Below are positions 43,390 to 55,160 of a DNA stretch of 64,000 nt, piece after piece. The notes under the pieces were generated by a model. It saw only the letters and a list, made by a program, of their open reading frames with translations, was not told the origin of the DNA and searched no databases. The translations under genes and the position numbers were made by a program. How positions within the stretch are numbered: position 1 is the first letter of the stretch; each line of letters opens with the position of its first letter. Location: the NCBI GenBank assembly GCA_905220665.1, contig CAJNAR010000156.1:248001-312000 (forward strand), read 5' to 3'. The DNA comes from Albugo candida. Taxonomy: Eukaryota > Oomycota > Peronosporomycetes > Albuginales > Albuginaceae.

Positions 43390-44529
43390 ATGTTGGACAT
43401 TATTTCTTCCCTTTTGCTCTCTTGCATTTTGTTCTATATTTTGCGTTTTGTTCACAAAGTATGGGAAATACGAGACCCGAAAGCGTGTGCGTGGACACAG
43501 ATATGGTTTCAATTTCAAGTTAAGCTGCATTCCTTACTAGTTTGGTTCGAAGGAGCAGATAAAACATTGGAAGTGCTACCAGCCGCTGAGAAATTGCATC
43601 CGTTTGTGCTTAAAATTATGGGCCAAAATCCGGGAAAAATGACACTTCAAGGAACCAACACGTATTTGGTCGGTATGGAGAAGAATCGACTACTGATTGA
43701 TTGCAGTGACGGCAATGATGCGTACATCGAATTACTGGCCCGGGTTTGCCAAGAGCATGGAGTGGAGCATATCAGCGACTTACTTCTCACACATGGACAT
43801 CTTGATCATATGGGAGGAATTATGCACATCAAAAAGCTTTTTCCGGGAATTCGCGTATGGAAGTATATGAGCAATTCGGAAAGGAAGTCGAAGGGAGGGC
43901 TTCGAGTTCGAGATCTTAGTTTGAAGGAGTCTTTTAGTGTTGGAGAAAACGTAACTTTGACTCCAATCTATGCGCCTGGACATAGTATGGATCATGTATG
44001 TTTTCTTCTTGATTTGGCTTGCACTCTGCAGGGCGCGAGAAAGCGATTTCTTTTCACGGGAGACTGCATTTTGGGTACTGGGAGCACTTCTTTCACATCG
44101 CTACATTCGCTCTTAGCAACTTTGAAGAAGCTAAAGGCATTACAATCAGACACGATGTATCCTGGTCACGGACCTATTATCGTAGATACTGATGGGAAGA
44201 TCAATGACTACGTCGAACATCGTCTACAGCGTGAACGAGACATTCTGTTGATAATAAAAAAAGCGAAGGCTCCGATTGATGTCGATGAAATTACAAATAT
44301 ACTCTATCAGAACGTCACCTTTCTTGTCAAGATGGCGGCAAAGCGATCTGTTTTCCAGCATTTGATAAAACTGAAAGAGGATGGTAGAGTCAAGGTCAAA
44401 GTACAGCAGCATCGCTCGTTATTCTGTTGCTCAACAAAGCTGTATGAGCTCACGGGACAGAAGGATCTTATTCACAAATCGAACGTTTTTGAGAACTTTC
44501 ATGAGTCGAATAACTTCAAGCAAGAGTGA
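43390..44529 (+). CDS. LACTB2: LACTB2-like metallo-beta-lactamase-fold nuclease, membrane-anchored
   Basis: 379 residues, single exon. The metallo-beta-lactamase fold is shown by NTYLVG, the zinc motif THGHLDH (residues 134-140), APGHSMDH, FTGDCILG and YPGHGP. The winged-helix-like C-terminal domain begins after EHRLQRERDILLIIKKAKAP, an element typical of LACTB2. Human LACTB2 is a mitochondrial endoribonuclease that cuts single-stranded RNA. This protein has an extra N-terminal hydrophobic helix (MLDIISSLLLSCILFYILRF), so it may be anchored in a membrane or imported. That is odd for the family and is inference. The start is an ATG. The gene is divergent from metE and convergent with the HEAT-like gene (77 bp). 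Confidence 0.88.
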   Translation: MLDIISSLLLSCILFYILRFVHKVWEIRDPKACAWTQIWFQFQVKLHSLLVWFEGADKTLEVLPAAEKLHPFVLKIMGQNPGKMTLQGTNTYLVGMEKNRLLIDCSDGNDAYIELLARVCQEHGVEHISDLLLTHGHLDHMGGIMHIKKLFPGIRVWKYMSNSERKSKGGLRVRDLSLKESFSVGENVTLTPIYAPGHSMDHVCFLLDLACTLQGARKRFLFTGDCILGTGSTSFTSLHSLLATLKKLKALQSDTMYPGHGPIIVDTDGKINDYVEHRLQRERDILLIIKKAKAPIDVDEITNILYQNVTFLVKMAAKRSVFQHLIKLKEDGRVKVKVQQHRSLFCCSTKLYELTGQKDLIHKSNVFENFHESNNFKQE

Positions 44530-44606
44530 GGAAAAAACCGCAGCTGCGCAGATTTCGCGCACGCAATCGCCAAACATTCACATACACATAGTATCAGCTC
44601 GGAAAT

Positions 44607-47600
44607 TCAAAAAGGTTCCAAGCTATCGATCGTGTCACTGTCAATCGCCAATCCCAAACAGCTTGTGACGAAACTTCGACTCAGCCTTCTGTGCATTTTT
44701 GAAAGTACTTCTGCCAGGTGCTTATGCCCCAACAAACGTATCTTCGCAAAAGCCGTATTCAGAAGCTCCTTGTCATCAGGCATGGATACCTTTGTATCTG
44801 TATCGACCCCAGTCTCCACTTGATCTTCGTCCCAGTCAGCCCAAACTGAAGTATCACTATCGGTGCGACTCTTCTCTGTACACAGCCACATTGTTTCAAA
44901 AATGAAGAGAACCTGAGATTGAACACTGCTTTCTCGCATTTCCCACGCTAATAAGGAGATTTCACACACTTGATGCACAATGATCGAATCCATACTCCGA
45001 CTTGTCTTGCAAAATTCTTCCGTAATTGTAAGGCAACACGAAATGAATTCCTGATGATTTTCTCTAAAGTATGATGATCTAAAAAGCATATGGAGTCCTG
45101 ACAGCAGATACCAATGGGCGTCAGTCTTTGAAATCATAATCCAACGTAGCTGCAATAAAAATTATTGTCAATGCGGTTGGAAAAAGCAGCACAAGCCTAC
45201 CGAGTCCTCTGAGAGCAGCCAGCCACTAATAATTTGGAGAAGCTTCCAAGAGCGTTTGGAGCTCACTTCGGGTTTCATCCCATGGGTTTCCTCCAAGTAC
45301 GCAGCCACAAATGATGGGATCATTCGAACCAGAGAAATGCTCAATATCCGGTCCAGGGAGTTTCGATTACACTGAATAGAGAGCGAGATTGGCTTACAAT
45401 GTTGCTTCAAGGCTTCTTCTGAAGGAGAAACACGAGTTTGACAGACTGAGATGACATCCAATGCTTGGTGGACCAAATTCAGATGCGATGTATGCGTTTT
45501 ATGGCTAGAAATTACGACAAAAGCGGCTATTGGAGCTTGGATCGCCATAACCCAGGCTTCATTATCGCTAAAAGAGTTCGAATCGAACAAATCCGCATTG
45601 GTTGTTGTCGAAAGCAATTCTGTCACAATTGAGATTGCTACATTGATCAAATGTGTGATGAGTTTTGTAGTCCCGGCAGTATCTTGACCCTCTATTGCCA
45701 GGTGCTCCTGCAGGAAACGTATATGGAAGCACAAAAATCGCACTACCCATCGAGTCATTTGCGGATTTCCACTTGCGACTACCTCCTCCTTCAGTATGTC
45801 AATACAGCAATCGCCATTTTCATCTGGCTTGTCACAAATCTCCAACCACAAAAGCAGCCTCACAAGACCTCCGAGTGTCTGTTTGATCATTCTCTGAAGC
45901 TCAAATTGTTTAAAAGTACAACAGCACATTATCTGCTGCAAGAAGCCGGTGAAGACCTTTTTCCAAAAGGATCTGTACGAACAGCTCGTGTCCGATCGGT
46001 TCCGCTGAATATCAACATTGATGAGATCAACTATAGTCGAACGACGTCCGTTATCAACACTCCGATGAGCAAGATGATTTCTCTGCCAACTGATACATAC
46101 TCCTAAATTATCAACCATCCAAGTAGCATGATGTGGTTCTTCATGAGCCCACTGCCAGAGCTTGAGATCTTGATCAGCACTTGACAGATGGAGACAATCA
46201 CCTTGATTCCATCGGTGTGAGTTTTTAACGTGTGGAGTGGCCAAAAGTTTGGTTTCTGGGTATTCAAAACTGAGAAGTAAATCTCTACCCAAAATGTTGG
46301 TGATCGTCTCAACGCATAAAAGTTGTCCTTCCCTCCCTTGCCATAAACAGAGATCTTGAAGTGGTTGAGCGGTTCCATTTTTGATGGTCGTTATAATCTG
46401 GATAAGAAGCGTCATAGCCAAACCTGGAGCATCATTTCCATCTTTATCTGACGTATCGATTTTTTGTATCGCCTTATGCATCAATGCTTCGATTATCAAG
46501 CTTGCGTTTTGTCGTACACTGGAGGCCACATGCATGACATATCGGTCCAAGGTCGAATTGATGAAACTCCAGTGCCGTAACAAGAACTCACAGTCTAACG
46601 ATGGAATGACTTGCACCAGAGCATCTAGATAGCCTTCTGCAACATGACAATCGAGCAGCTTGGGCACATTGTGAGTACCAGAATCTTCATTGGACTTGTC
46701 AGCGTTCATGAGATGAAGCTTGCTCAAAAGCTCCTGGAATGTTGTAACACGGGTAGTGTTATCGCACAAGTTTATGAAAAGACTCAATGCATTTGCTGCT
46801 TGCTCCCGAACATTCTGCTGTTCATGAAGTAGACAACGGTACAGCACCTTCTTTCCAGACTCAATCAATGAACGTGGTAGATGCCGAGGGAAGAGAATAT
46901 GGGACCCGAATGAATACGTCACACGAGTATGTCTCGCAGCCGCATACTTGCCTCTGATGCTTTGGGAAACTGTGACAGCACCAATTTGATTCTGTGTCGG
47001 TAGTTCTGACACCCGAAAACAACAAAGTAATTTGCAGAGCATCATCAACGCTCCATGCTTGGACCGCCATGCCGTTTTTTTCGCTTCATGGGATTCCTCT
47101 GGAGCTGAAGCTATCAGAAGCAATCTATCCAGCAATTTATCTACATCTTTTGCAGTGTATAATGGGGTCTTGGATCTGCTCAACCTCTCAATTTGTCCGG
47201 CAGTGTCTTTGCGTACCGCTGACCAGATATCTGAGGCGCCCAGGAGAAGGAAGCTGGATAGAGCTTCAGCGAGACTTTGACTGTACGCTTTATGCTCTAC
47301 ACCATTTACGACTTCAAAGCCTAAGAGAAATACTTTTTGGCGAATCTGAGGAACTTGAATGTGGCCAACAATGAAGGAAAACGCTCGTATCACATTCAAT
47401 GGCTTTGTTCTCGCACAGAAGGCACTATTACAATCGGACAGAAATGCAATTCAGAGATAATTAGGTGGAAATGCATCAGATATTCGCACTTTAGTAATAG
47501 CTGTAAAGGCGAAAGAATATCATCTCCTCGCGAGTCAGAGTTCATTGTGGGTGCTTCAGCATCGTGTGTCACCGGTTCAGAAAAACAGCGAGTTACAAGA

Positions 47601-47920
47601 AAATAAAAGAATTGCTCCAAGAGTGATGGGAACGGAATGAGAACTTTTGCGTCGGTATCGATGGATTGTACATGTTCGTGACAAGCTGGTGTGTTTAGCA
47701 TCACTTTCAGCCATAGACTTATGTCATCACGAGGATTTTCAGCTCGTAATAATTGACACAATTGCTCGAGTGTTGCTGCTTCTATCTCAAGCCTTTGTCG
47801 GTCGATCAATAGCGCACGGATTAGACTCACACCAGCGCTGTTACTTTTCGGTGTTTCGTTCATATTCATTGTGGCTCGCGAGGATCGAGCAGTCGCGAAG
47901 CTGATCCTCTGCTTAAACAT
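44607..47920 (-). CDS. large HEAT/ARM-like helical protein, function unknown
   Basis: Three exons, 47920-47490, 47409-45201 and 45149-44607 (introns 80 and 51 nt), join to 1060 residues. It is nearly all alpha-helical with amphipathic repeats like HEAT/ARM proteins, for example VREQAANALSLFINL, VRQNASLIIEALMH and ALDVISVCQTRVS. A region near the C-terminus is acidic with Trp (VWADWDEDQVETGVDTDT). I cannot assign it to a named family. No catalytic motif, signal peptide or transmembrane helix is seen. The joins restore LLLKTKPLNVIRAF and WLLSEDSL-RWIM in frame. It is divergent from RIB7 (91 bp) and convergent with the LACTB2-like gene. A scaffold or adaptor role is the most one can say. Confidence 0.75.
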
Positions 47921-48011
47921 CGCACTAAATTGATACTATTCGAACGTTAATACTCAGAAACAGAACGCTAGTCGATCGTGTTCGCGATCACGCTCCGTAT
48001 AAACGCTGATC
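47921..48011. promoter_or_regulatory. 91-bp shared divergent promoter
   Basis: Only 91 bp separate the start codons of the HEAT-like gene (leftward) and RIB7 (rightward), so the two promoters must overlap. Confidence 0.5.
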
Positions 48012-49054
48012 ATGACGCTGGATCGTACGGACGAGCTTGAGAGAATACGACGAGAATTTGATGATGCAATGGTTCATTGGGCAAACGACAAAGGCTCAAA
48101 GTATCCAATGATAACGTTGACGTACGCACAGAGTATCGACGGATGTATCGCAGTAAGAAAAGGTATCACTCCTATTAACGCTTGAAAGTATCGCTACGGC
48201 AGCGAATGCGTAGGCTCTCCGACCACATTGAGTGGATCCAGCTCCATGACGATGACTCACATGCTCAGGACATTGCATCAAGGCATTCTGATTGGGATTG
48301 AATCACTCCTTAGCGATAATCCATCATTGACGGCACGACTCGTATCTGGCAAGTAGCTTTCATCATCATAACGCTAGATATCTAACGTAAGTCGTAGGCC
48401 GCCAGCCAAAGCCTATCGTAATCGACACAAAACTTCGATGTCCGCTTGATTGCAAGTTAATATCTGACTCAAGCTGTCTCAAACCTGTTGTCGTATGTGG
48501 CAACGCAGATACTCCAAGTACGCTCTCTTTAGCTCCAGCTTGGCTTGGTCTCAAGTCCGCATTGTAGCCTTACGATTGCGAAAACAGTCGCTGGAGCAAG
48601 CTGGTGTAGTCGTCATCGAATGCGACACCATGTGTACGTCCGACGGAACTCAACACGTGCATCTCAGCCGCGCATTTGGTAATCAGATAATGTCATGTAT
48701 AGACCTCACATCATACCTCTTCTGTCAGAGCTACTTTATAAACACGGCTTCCAGAGCATTATGGTCGAAGGAGGAGCTGGAATCATTACTTCATGCTTAA
48801 AAGAGCAGACGCTATCTTCTCTCGTGTCATTAGTTATCATTACAATCGCCCCAATATTTGTTAGTAGCCCTTGGCTCCATCTCAAAGCCCCAGATAATAA
48901 CTTGTTTTGGTAGATTGGCGGCCTGCATTCTGTCAATAGTATAGTATCGAGTTCAAGCTTCCCAAGGCTACAGAACACGCTATGTGTCAAAATGGACATT
49001 GATATGGTGCTTGTGGGAAAGTTTCTATCGCAGCCGTTGCTCCAAAATTCGTAA
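48012..49054 (+). CDS. RIB7: RIB7-type riboflavin biosynthesis reductase
   Basis: Six exons, 48012-48162, 48214-48341, 48406-48517, 48568-48633, 48687-48859 and 48914-49054, with introns of 50-64 nt, give 256 residues (family about 245). The RibD C-terminal reductase domain is visible: MITLTYAQSIDGCIAV, MTMTHMLRTLHQGILIG, SLLSDNPSLTARL, KPIVIDTKLRCPL, IMVEGGAGIITS, TIAPIFIGG and VKMDIDMVLVG. The enzyme reduces the ribosyl side chain of the pyrimidine intermediate with NADPH early in riboflavin synthesis. The intron at 48342 is the least sure. It was chosen to keep frame and drops a few residues normally present after LTARL. No deaminase domain is fused. The stop is 24 bp from the convergent CFAP20-domain gene. 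Confidence 0.85.
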
Positions 49055-49078
49055 TCAACAAAAGCCCTGTGTGATCTT

Positions 49079-51760
49079 TTATTTCAGAGCGTAATATTTA
49101 TTCTCGACTGGGTCATGGTAGCAGCGCAGAATAGGATCATAGACGAGTTCAACGGATTGATTCGGGGCAATTGCGTCCTTCGGCTTCATCACACTCCACT
49201 CAGTCGATGCCAGTAGATGTGCAAGTCGTTCTTTATTCGAAGAGCTACGTGGTTCGGATCTCTGATCCACGCTGCACGAATCTGGCCAAGATACCGGTGA
49301 TGTCTCTTGTGGAAGCGCTCGCGTCTGATAATCACTTTCTATGCTTTGACTATTTATTCGTTCGTGCAGCTGATCGTCTTCCATGGTAGTCGTTAGAAAT
49401 GAACCCATCTTTTAGTACGATGACTTACCGAATGAAAAGCTCATATCGACCTCCACATCGAGATCCTCATCCATTGATTTGGAAGCGGTTGTGTTCGGCT
49501 CAGTTGCATGGTCACCACTCCCGGTTGATACAGTGTTGGCTAGGTCACCGCGATCGCTTTCATCTCGCGTTTCAGAATCGCTAGGCTGGATGGGCTGGTT
49601 CTCTGTCAAAGCAGCCAAATCTGCAGAGCTGATTGCACAATGTCAGTTCCTAGAAGGCTTTATATTTGCAACATACAGATCCAGGGAAAGCTCTTCTTCA
49701 TCGTCGTCCGTTTCTTTCGAATTCTCATCGCTCGTACAGTCTTTTTGCAGACCAGTCTCAGCATATTTATCATTGAGACGCGTTCCACATTGTTCAGGCT
49801 CTATTTTGCGGTCTTGGAGTAGTGAATTATATAAAGCGGAGCCTCTTTTCGGTCTCAGTGCATTGACCAAAAGCGACGCGATATGATCATCAAAATTAGC
49901 GCTCCTGGCTCGGACGGGTGACGAAATGTGTGCTCTTGATGTGGGCACTGAATAGTCGACGCGTAGATGAGGATTCTGAAGAAAATACGAAAAGTTTTGA
50001 TCTGTTTTCTTATCGAGCGGTGAGTTTTGATCCAAAGGAGATGACGCGTGGGGTTCACTCACATCCTCTGCAAGCGCGCTCAAGTTCTCTTTTAACGGTG
50101 TGGCAGCCTGCTTCTCATGTTCATCTTCTATGGTGAACCATTCCTTGCTCAGCGACACAAGACGATCACTTAGGTCACCTTTGGTGGTCGAGGATTCTAA
50201 AGCGATTGTTTCAGAGTCGACGTCATTTCCAGTTTGAAAAATTGTTCTTGGTGAGCTCGCTAGACCTTCATTGTTGGCAAATTCATGTGTGTTCGACGCG
50301 AGTAATTGGGAAGCATATGACGCTTTGCTCGTGGCCAGCTTATCGGGTGTAGTCGTACATGAGAGCCCTTCGAGTGTATCGCGAATCTCGCTCATAATTC
50401 TCTGCCGTTTATCTGCTTTTTCTGACTCAACGCTCTCTCTTTTAGCTACCGCTGATTCCATATCGATATTTTGATTCAATTGTATCGATTTCAATGATTT
50501 CATTGCGATATCGGTCGAAGATGGTGGATTCTCCTGTGACTTTTGCATACCTGAAGCTTCATCGTCCTGCCCTCCACCGTATCCTTCCAAAGAAGATGTG
50601 ATTCCATCAGACTGGACCTTCTCCTTCAATGCAGGTCGCACAAGTTTTGAATTGTCATTTTGTGACGGATGTTCAGCTAACGGCTGTACAAATTCCAGTT
50701 TGTCGGACTGTGTCGGTGAAGCAGCTTGGGTACTTTCCATTGAGGATGCAACTTCATGCGTATCCTGATTAGACCTGTGACCTTCGACTAGACTTTGACG
50801 CTTTAGTAGGCTTGCTCTTCTGATCAAAATTGGACTTGAATTTGTCATCGGAATTTCGATCTCTTTGGCTTTGGGTGCTAATTGGTGTCGAGATTGACGA
50901 GATTTTTCATGCAAGTTGTTTTGAAGTGGTTTCTTCCTACTGCTACTCTCTCTCTTCACCATCCGAGTCTTATCAGTGTATTTCGACTGGATCTTGAGAC
51001 ACGATGAAATTGTTTGGCTGCTACTTGCGCTCTCAAACATAAGATACTCGGTCGGCACTAAGTAACCATCTCCACCCATTCCCTTCCACTTTGGAATGTC
51101 GTGGTGTGTTGAAGGAGTTGTTGTTGTGTATAGAAATTGTTTTGGGATGTCTCGTATGTCAGCATGTCGAGCAACCTTCCCATCACAGAAACTCATATCG
51201 GTGGGCCGTGGGGCATCTTTCATTGTGAAAACTCGCCGGAGTTGACAAGCCCCGCTGATCGAAATCGTGTCGATAGATTTAAAGCAATCTACAGAGTCCT
51301 GGGGATAGTCAAAGCTGTTAATCACGAGATATGACATATCGAACACCAGATTCATCCATGTATCACGCGGTACTTTGCTACTGAGCGGGATCTGAGCATG
51401 TAAGGGATTATGCACAAAGTCTCGAAAGGCAGAGGAGACAATAAGTCGACGTCTATTTCTTTGAAAGTCTGAGAACCCAATTTCAATGCATAACGATCGT
51501 GTGTATGGCACGAGGATCTGAAACAGCAGGAAACGCTGCATAAAGACAGCTGTACCAAATTTGGTGTCTTTAGGGAATTGTATATGTGTGTCGCTATTTC
51601 CTTCCAAATGAAATGCATTCGATTTGATTCTTTTATCAAACGATTTAATCACTCGACCTTTGCATTTCCAATTTTCAGCCGAGGTCCTTCCTTGAGCGCT
51701 CAGTAGCTCGATATGGTCGCTCCCCTGGAAGAAAGGATTGCTCATCATTGATCTATTCAT
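49079..51760 (-). CDS. CFAP20DC: CFAP20-domain protein (CFAP20DC/C3orf67-like), flagellum-associated
   Basis: Three exons, 51760-49677, 49628-49429 and 49377-49079 (introns 48 and 51 nt), give 860 residues. Residues ~6-190 form a CFAP20 (DUF667) domain: NPFFQGSDHIELLSAQG, KSNAFHLEGNSDTHIQFPKD, MQRFLLFQILVPYTRSL, NPLHAQIPLSS, ISGACQLRRVFTMK. The arrangement matches the human CFAP20-domain-containing protein (C3orf67) rather than the short CFAP20 itself. CFAP20 is an inner-junction microtubule protein of axonemes. Members with long tails are found mainly in ciliated organisms. The tail of about 650 residues is Ser/Glu-rich and disordered, ending with ELVYDPILRCYHDPVENKYY. This fits a species that builds flagellate zoospores. 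It is convergent with RIB7. Confidence 0.82.
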
Positions 51761-52138
51761 AGCAGGTCACAGGCGTCCTTTTGATGCATTGCTCAGTAAT
51801 GAAATGCTTATTAACGGCCCATCGGACCCACGGTATATTCAATTAGAGCGGCAGCACATGCATTGCACTCGTCAGCCTCTTGCCATCATCCACGGAATTA
51901 AAGACATTACACAGCTTGTTCTGCTCTCGTAGCGATACAATTAAATCTACTAAAGAGACTGATTGTATAGCGGTAGTATGAATAGGTCTGACGACAATAT
52001 CGACGCATCCTATGGCTGCAAAGAGAAGCAAGAAGGAACATTTCATTGCGATGAGCGCAATGAAAACAATTTGTCGGTCGATTAAGATTTTTAACCAATC
52101 ATCAACAGATTGATCTCACTGGTTCTAAGCAAAGGAAA
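51761..52138. promoter_or_regulatory. divergent intergenic region
   Basis: About 380 bp between the starts of the CFAP20-domain gene (leftward) and the MAM33-like gene (rightward). It must hold both promoters. No gene seen. Confidence 0.4.
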
Positions 52139-52925
52139 ATGTTCCGCTCTGCTACAGCACTTTTGCGCGTTAGTCGTCAGCTTTCAGCGACGTCTATCCA
52201 ATCGCTTAGACAAACTGCAGCTCCAAAATGCCTTACGCAGCAACAATGTTCTCAGTTCTCATCAATGCCATCACTACAGGCGATTTTTAAGGTAGCATAT
52301 CCACTCGATTATGTATTAATTTTGACCACTTAATACCCAAATGTAGCGTGAAATTGTTGATGAAAAAGGAAATTGCTTTGAATCAGAAGCCATGCAGAAT
52401 TTACGCACAAAACTTGGAAAAGTATTTGAGATTATCGAGCAGCCCGGTAGCATGAAAGTGGAATTGAAAGGAGTGATGGACAAAGATCACGTTCACATTT
52501 ACTTTAATGCTCAAGATACTGTGGAAAGTGATGATGAGTGGGAAGATGAGGAGGAAGAAGAGTTTGTTGATGTCGCAGATGAAGAAGATGAGGAAGAAAC
52601 CGATGAATTGCCTGCGGTTCGTTTCATTGCGGATATTAGTCGGGGAAAAGAAGTTCTTCGATTTGATTGTGTAGCTAGTGGCAACATCACGATTGAAAAG
52701 ATGCGATTCATCAAAGATATCGACACTGTAGACGATGACGAATACACGTATGAAGGCCCTAACTTTGTTGATTTGGAGATGGATATGCAGGAACGCCTTT
52801 ACGAATATTTGAGTGATCGCTTTGTGGACAACGACGTCGGCCGTTTCATTGCGGAATACGCAGATTTGAAAGAGCAAAAAGAATACGTATCGTTCCTGCA
52901 AAACACTGCTAAATTCATCAAGTAA
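52139..52925 (+). CDS. MAM33: mitochondrial p32/MAM33 family protein
   Basis: Two exons, 52139-52291 and 52347-52925, with a 55-nt intron, encode 243 residues (family 230-280). The N-terminus (MFRSATALLRVSRQLSATSIQSLRQ) is Arg/Ser-rich and lacks acids, as expected for a mitochondrial targeting peptide. The mature part has the acidic loop SDDEWEDEEEEEFVDVADEE and the core strands VRFIADISRGKEVLRFDC, with the family C-terminus LYEYLSDRFVDNDVGRF followed by helices ending VSFLQNTAKFIK. p32/C1QBP/MAM33 proteins form acidic doughnut trimers in the mitochondrial matrix and act in mitoribosome assembly and translation. It is convergent with SGTA (63 bp between stops). Confidence 0.93.
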
Positions 52926-52988
52926 TTCATATACTGGCTGGCATACTTCCTCCTGTATCTGATTGAATACTTTTTAAATCTCGAGACT

Positions 52989-54692
52989 TTACGACTGCAT
53001 GTTTCCCATCACGTTTTGCACCAGATGTGCGACTTTGGGGTTTGACGTATGACGCATGACAGCTGATGGACCATTTGCATCAAGATCGCGAAAGAAATCA
53101 TGCATATCAGGATCGCTTCTTGCTGCCACAACTTGTGGATTGTTCATCAATGCGTCTCGGCCAGGAAAGCCCGCAGGAGTGCTTTCAGCTGAAGGTGTCG
53201 TGGAGGGTGCTGCGTTGTTACTATTGCCCATTTGGCCGAGCATGCCACCTAGCATGCTGGGGTTCTGCATCAGATTCTGAGCCCTAGAAGATATCACAAT
53301 GAGCTCCTAGCAACAGAGAAAGCGCAAACAACACGATCACCTACATTTGCATCATTTGTGGGTTTTGCATCATGCTCGATGCCATTTGTTGCATCGCTGG
53401 ATTGTTTAGTAGGCCTGCCAGTCCACCGCCACCACCACCACCACCGAGCATGCCAGCCAAACTGCTTAGATCCGGCATTCCACTCGGAGGTGTTGCGACA
53501 CTCGAAGATTGAGCAGCTGATTGTGATTGCCGAAGAAGCTGCTCTGCTTCTTCCAAACCTGCTTTACAAGAGGCGTTCGATTCATCTATCTCCAAACCAC
53601 GACGAAAAGAATCAATCGCTCCCTGATAATCTTTCATTTGTATCTGAGCGGCTCCCATCCGATTATACGCCTTGAGAAATTTCGGATCCATGGCGATGGC
53701 GGCTTCACAGTGATTAATCGCCTCATCATAGTTTTGCATGTACATCAATGAAGCAGCCAAATTCGAGTGATAAATATGAGAACTAGGTCCATTCGGACAG
53801 AATTCCAGTGCTTGACGGTAATGCTTTGCAGCCAGTTGGTAGTCTCCAGCATTCAAAGCTGCGTTACCTATTCTTACAATGTTTCAATATAAATCTTAAG
53901 AGCCGACCTGTGAAATTTGCCATTGTACCTTTATTTTTCTGTTCATCGGCTTTGATTTTGTTCTCTTCTGTACATTCATTCTGTACAGCGCACTGCACAA
54001 TCTTTTTATGAAAATGGAAGCTCGGAGCCTCTTGCAGAGAAATTTACCTCTTCTGCTTTAACGTCGCCAAACTTGTCTTTGAATTTTCCTAATGCTTTTT
54101 CCATTCTGTCATGATACTCTGGAATTCGAATAAGACAAAGTGACATCTACGAAGAGAAGCATTACGAGCCTTTGGAGCCGACCGCCGCGCCGGAAAAAAA
54201 TCCTTTTTCTTCGAGTTTTTTCACCCACTTGCTCCACAGCTCCGGATCTATACCTCATGTTTGTCAAGCAAGGAGCCGTTAGATTGTTAATTCGAATACT
54301 TTTCTTGATGATCGGCTCCTGCTCAATCGAGATTGGAGACTCCTAGTTTATCAATCTGTTAAGCGCGCAATATCGACCAAAAGAGATTATATACCGCTGG
54401 TAACAGCCCCAACGCATTCAATCCGGCGGTAAGAATCTTCACGAAGGAAGTATTGGGTACTTGTTTCAGATAAAGCTCTTGCTGCTGCGTATCGTGCAGA
54501 TTAAGCTTGAAAGCCTCGCTATTGAAATTCGAGTGCTTAAATTAATTCTAATCATTGTAGAAAGCGTATGACTTACGTCAGACATTGAACGCCAACTTCT
54601 ATATTCTCAGTGTCGAGCTGGGTGTCAGCTTTCAGACTGTCGATATACGATAGCGCGTGGAAAATGGCTCGATTTCGCTCGTAATTTGACAT
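52989..54692 (-). CDS. SGTA: SGTA-type TPR co-chaperone
   Basis: Eight exons, 54692-54577, 54518-54395, 54342-54300, 54247-54170, 54118-54048, 53980-53929, 53867-53345 and 53283-52989, give 433 residues. The N-terminal dimerisation region (RAIFHALSYIDSLKA...VGVQCLT) is the part that binds the GET/BAG6 machinery. Three TPR motifs follow (NAALNAGDYQLAAKHYRQAL, YHSNLAASLMYMQNYDEAI, AYNRMGAAQIQMKDYQGAI), which bind Hsp70/Hsp90 tails. The C-terminus is Met/Gln/Asn-rich (GLLNNPAMQQMASSMMQNP), the substrate-binding region for tail-anchored proteins. Between exons 4 and 5 the only join restoring GSKEYHDRMEKAL uses a GC donor. It is longer than human SGTA (313), mainly from a linker and an extended C-terminus. 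Confidence 0.93.
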
Positions 54693-55160
54693 TTCAAAGC
54701 AGTGGGAATTTCGGGGAATTTTGACCAATCGCTATGAAGCAGCGGAGAAAAGGATTAAATGGCTCGCGGTGGTGCAAAGCAGTTTTAGGCGCAACATTGC
54801 GCAGTCTGTCAATGGTTTGAATCAAACTCTCACAAAAACACGTCAATACGTAACATAGGAGCATTATGACAAGTACGAAATAAAGCACTTTAGTCTATTG
54901 AGGATTAAGACACGAGGGCAAGTGGATGGTCAGTGTAACTATGACATAATATAAAGATCATGGAAATGCGTAATCGAAATCCAAAACGGATTCTAAACGC
55001 AGTAATCACTCGATTGGGAATGAACCCTTCTCTTCATTCCATCCGCTCGCAAAGGAACAAAAATTAAACTGTTGGCTTTGGCCAACTTCTGATGGCCCAA
55101 CCTTTACGGTTTTTATTATGGTGCTTTACTGTACTACGAACCTTTATGACTTTTACCAAA
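54693..55160. promoter_or_regulatory. divergent promoter region, SGTA / GBF1
   Basis: About 470 bp between divergent starts. TTCATTCC near 55033-55040 on the plus strand resembles the oomycete initiator YCATTYY about 120 bp before the GBF1 ATG. An in-frame upstream ATG at 55092 would add 23 hydrophobic residues and is less likely. Confidence 0.35.

Noticed and set aside
43258..43530. N-terminal extension of the methionine synthase frame by 91 codons
   Set aside because: It has no family similarity, would overlap the divergent LACTB2-like start, and the standard start is preceded by an AG that may end a leader intron.
52401..52901. 166-codon reverse-strand frame
   Set aside because: It is a complete antisense overlap of the MAM33-like gene and has no motif of its own.
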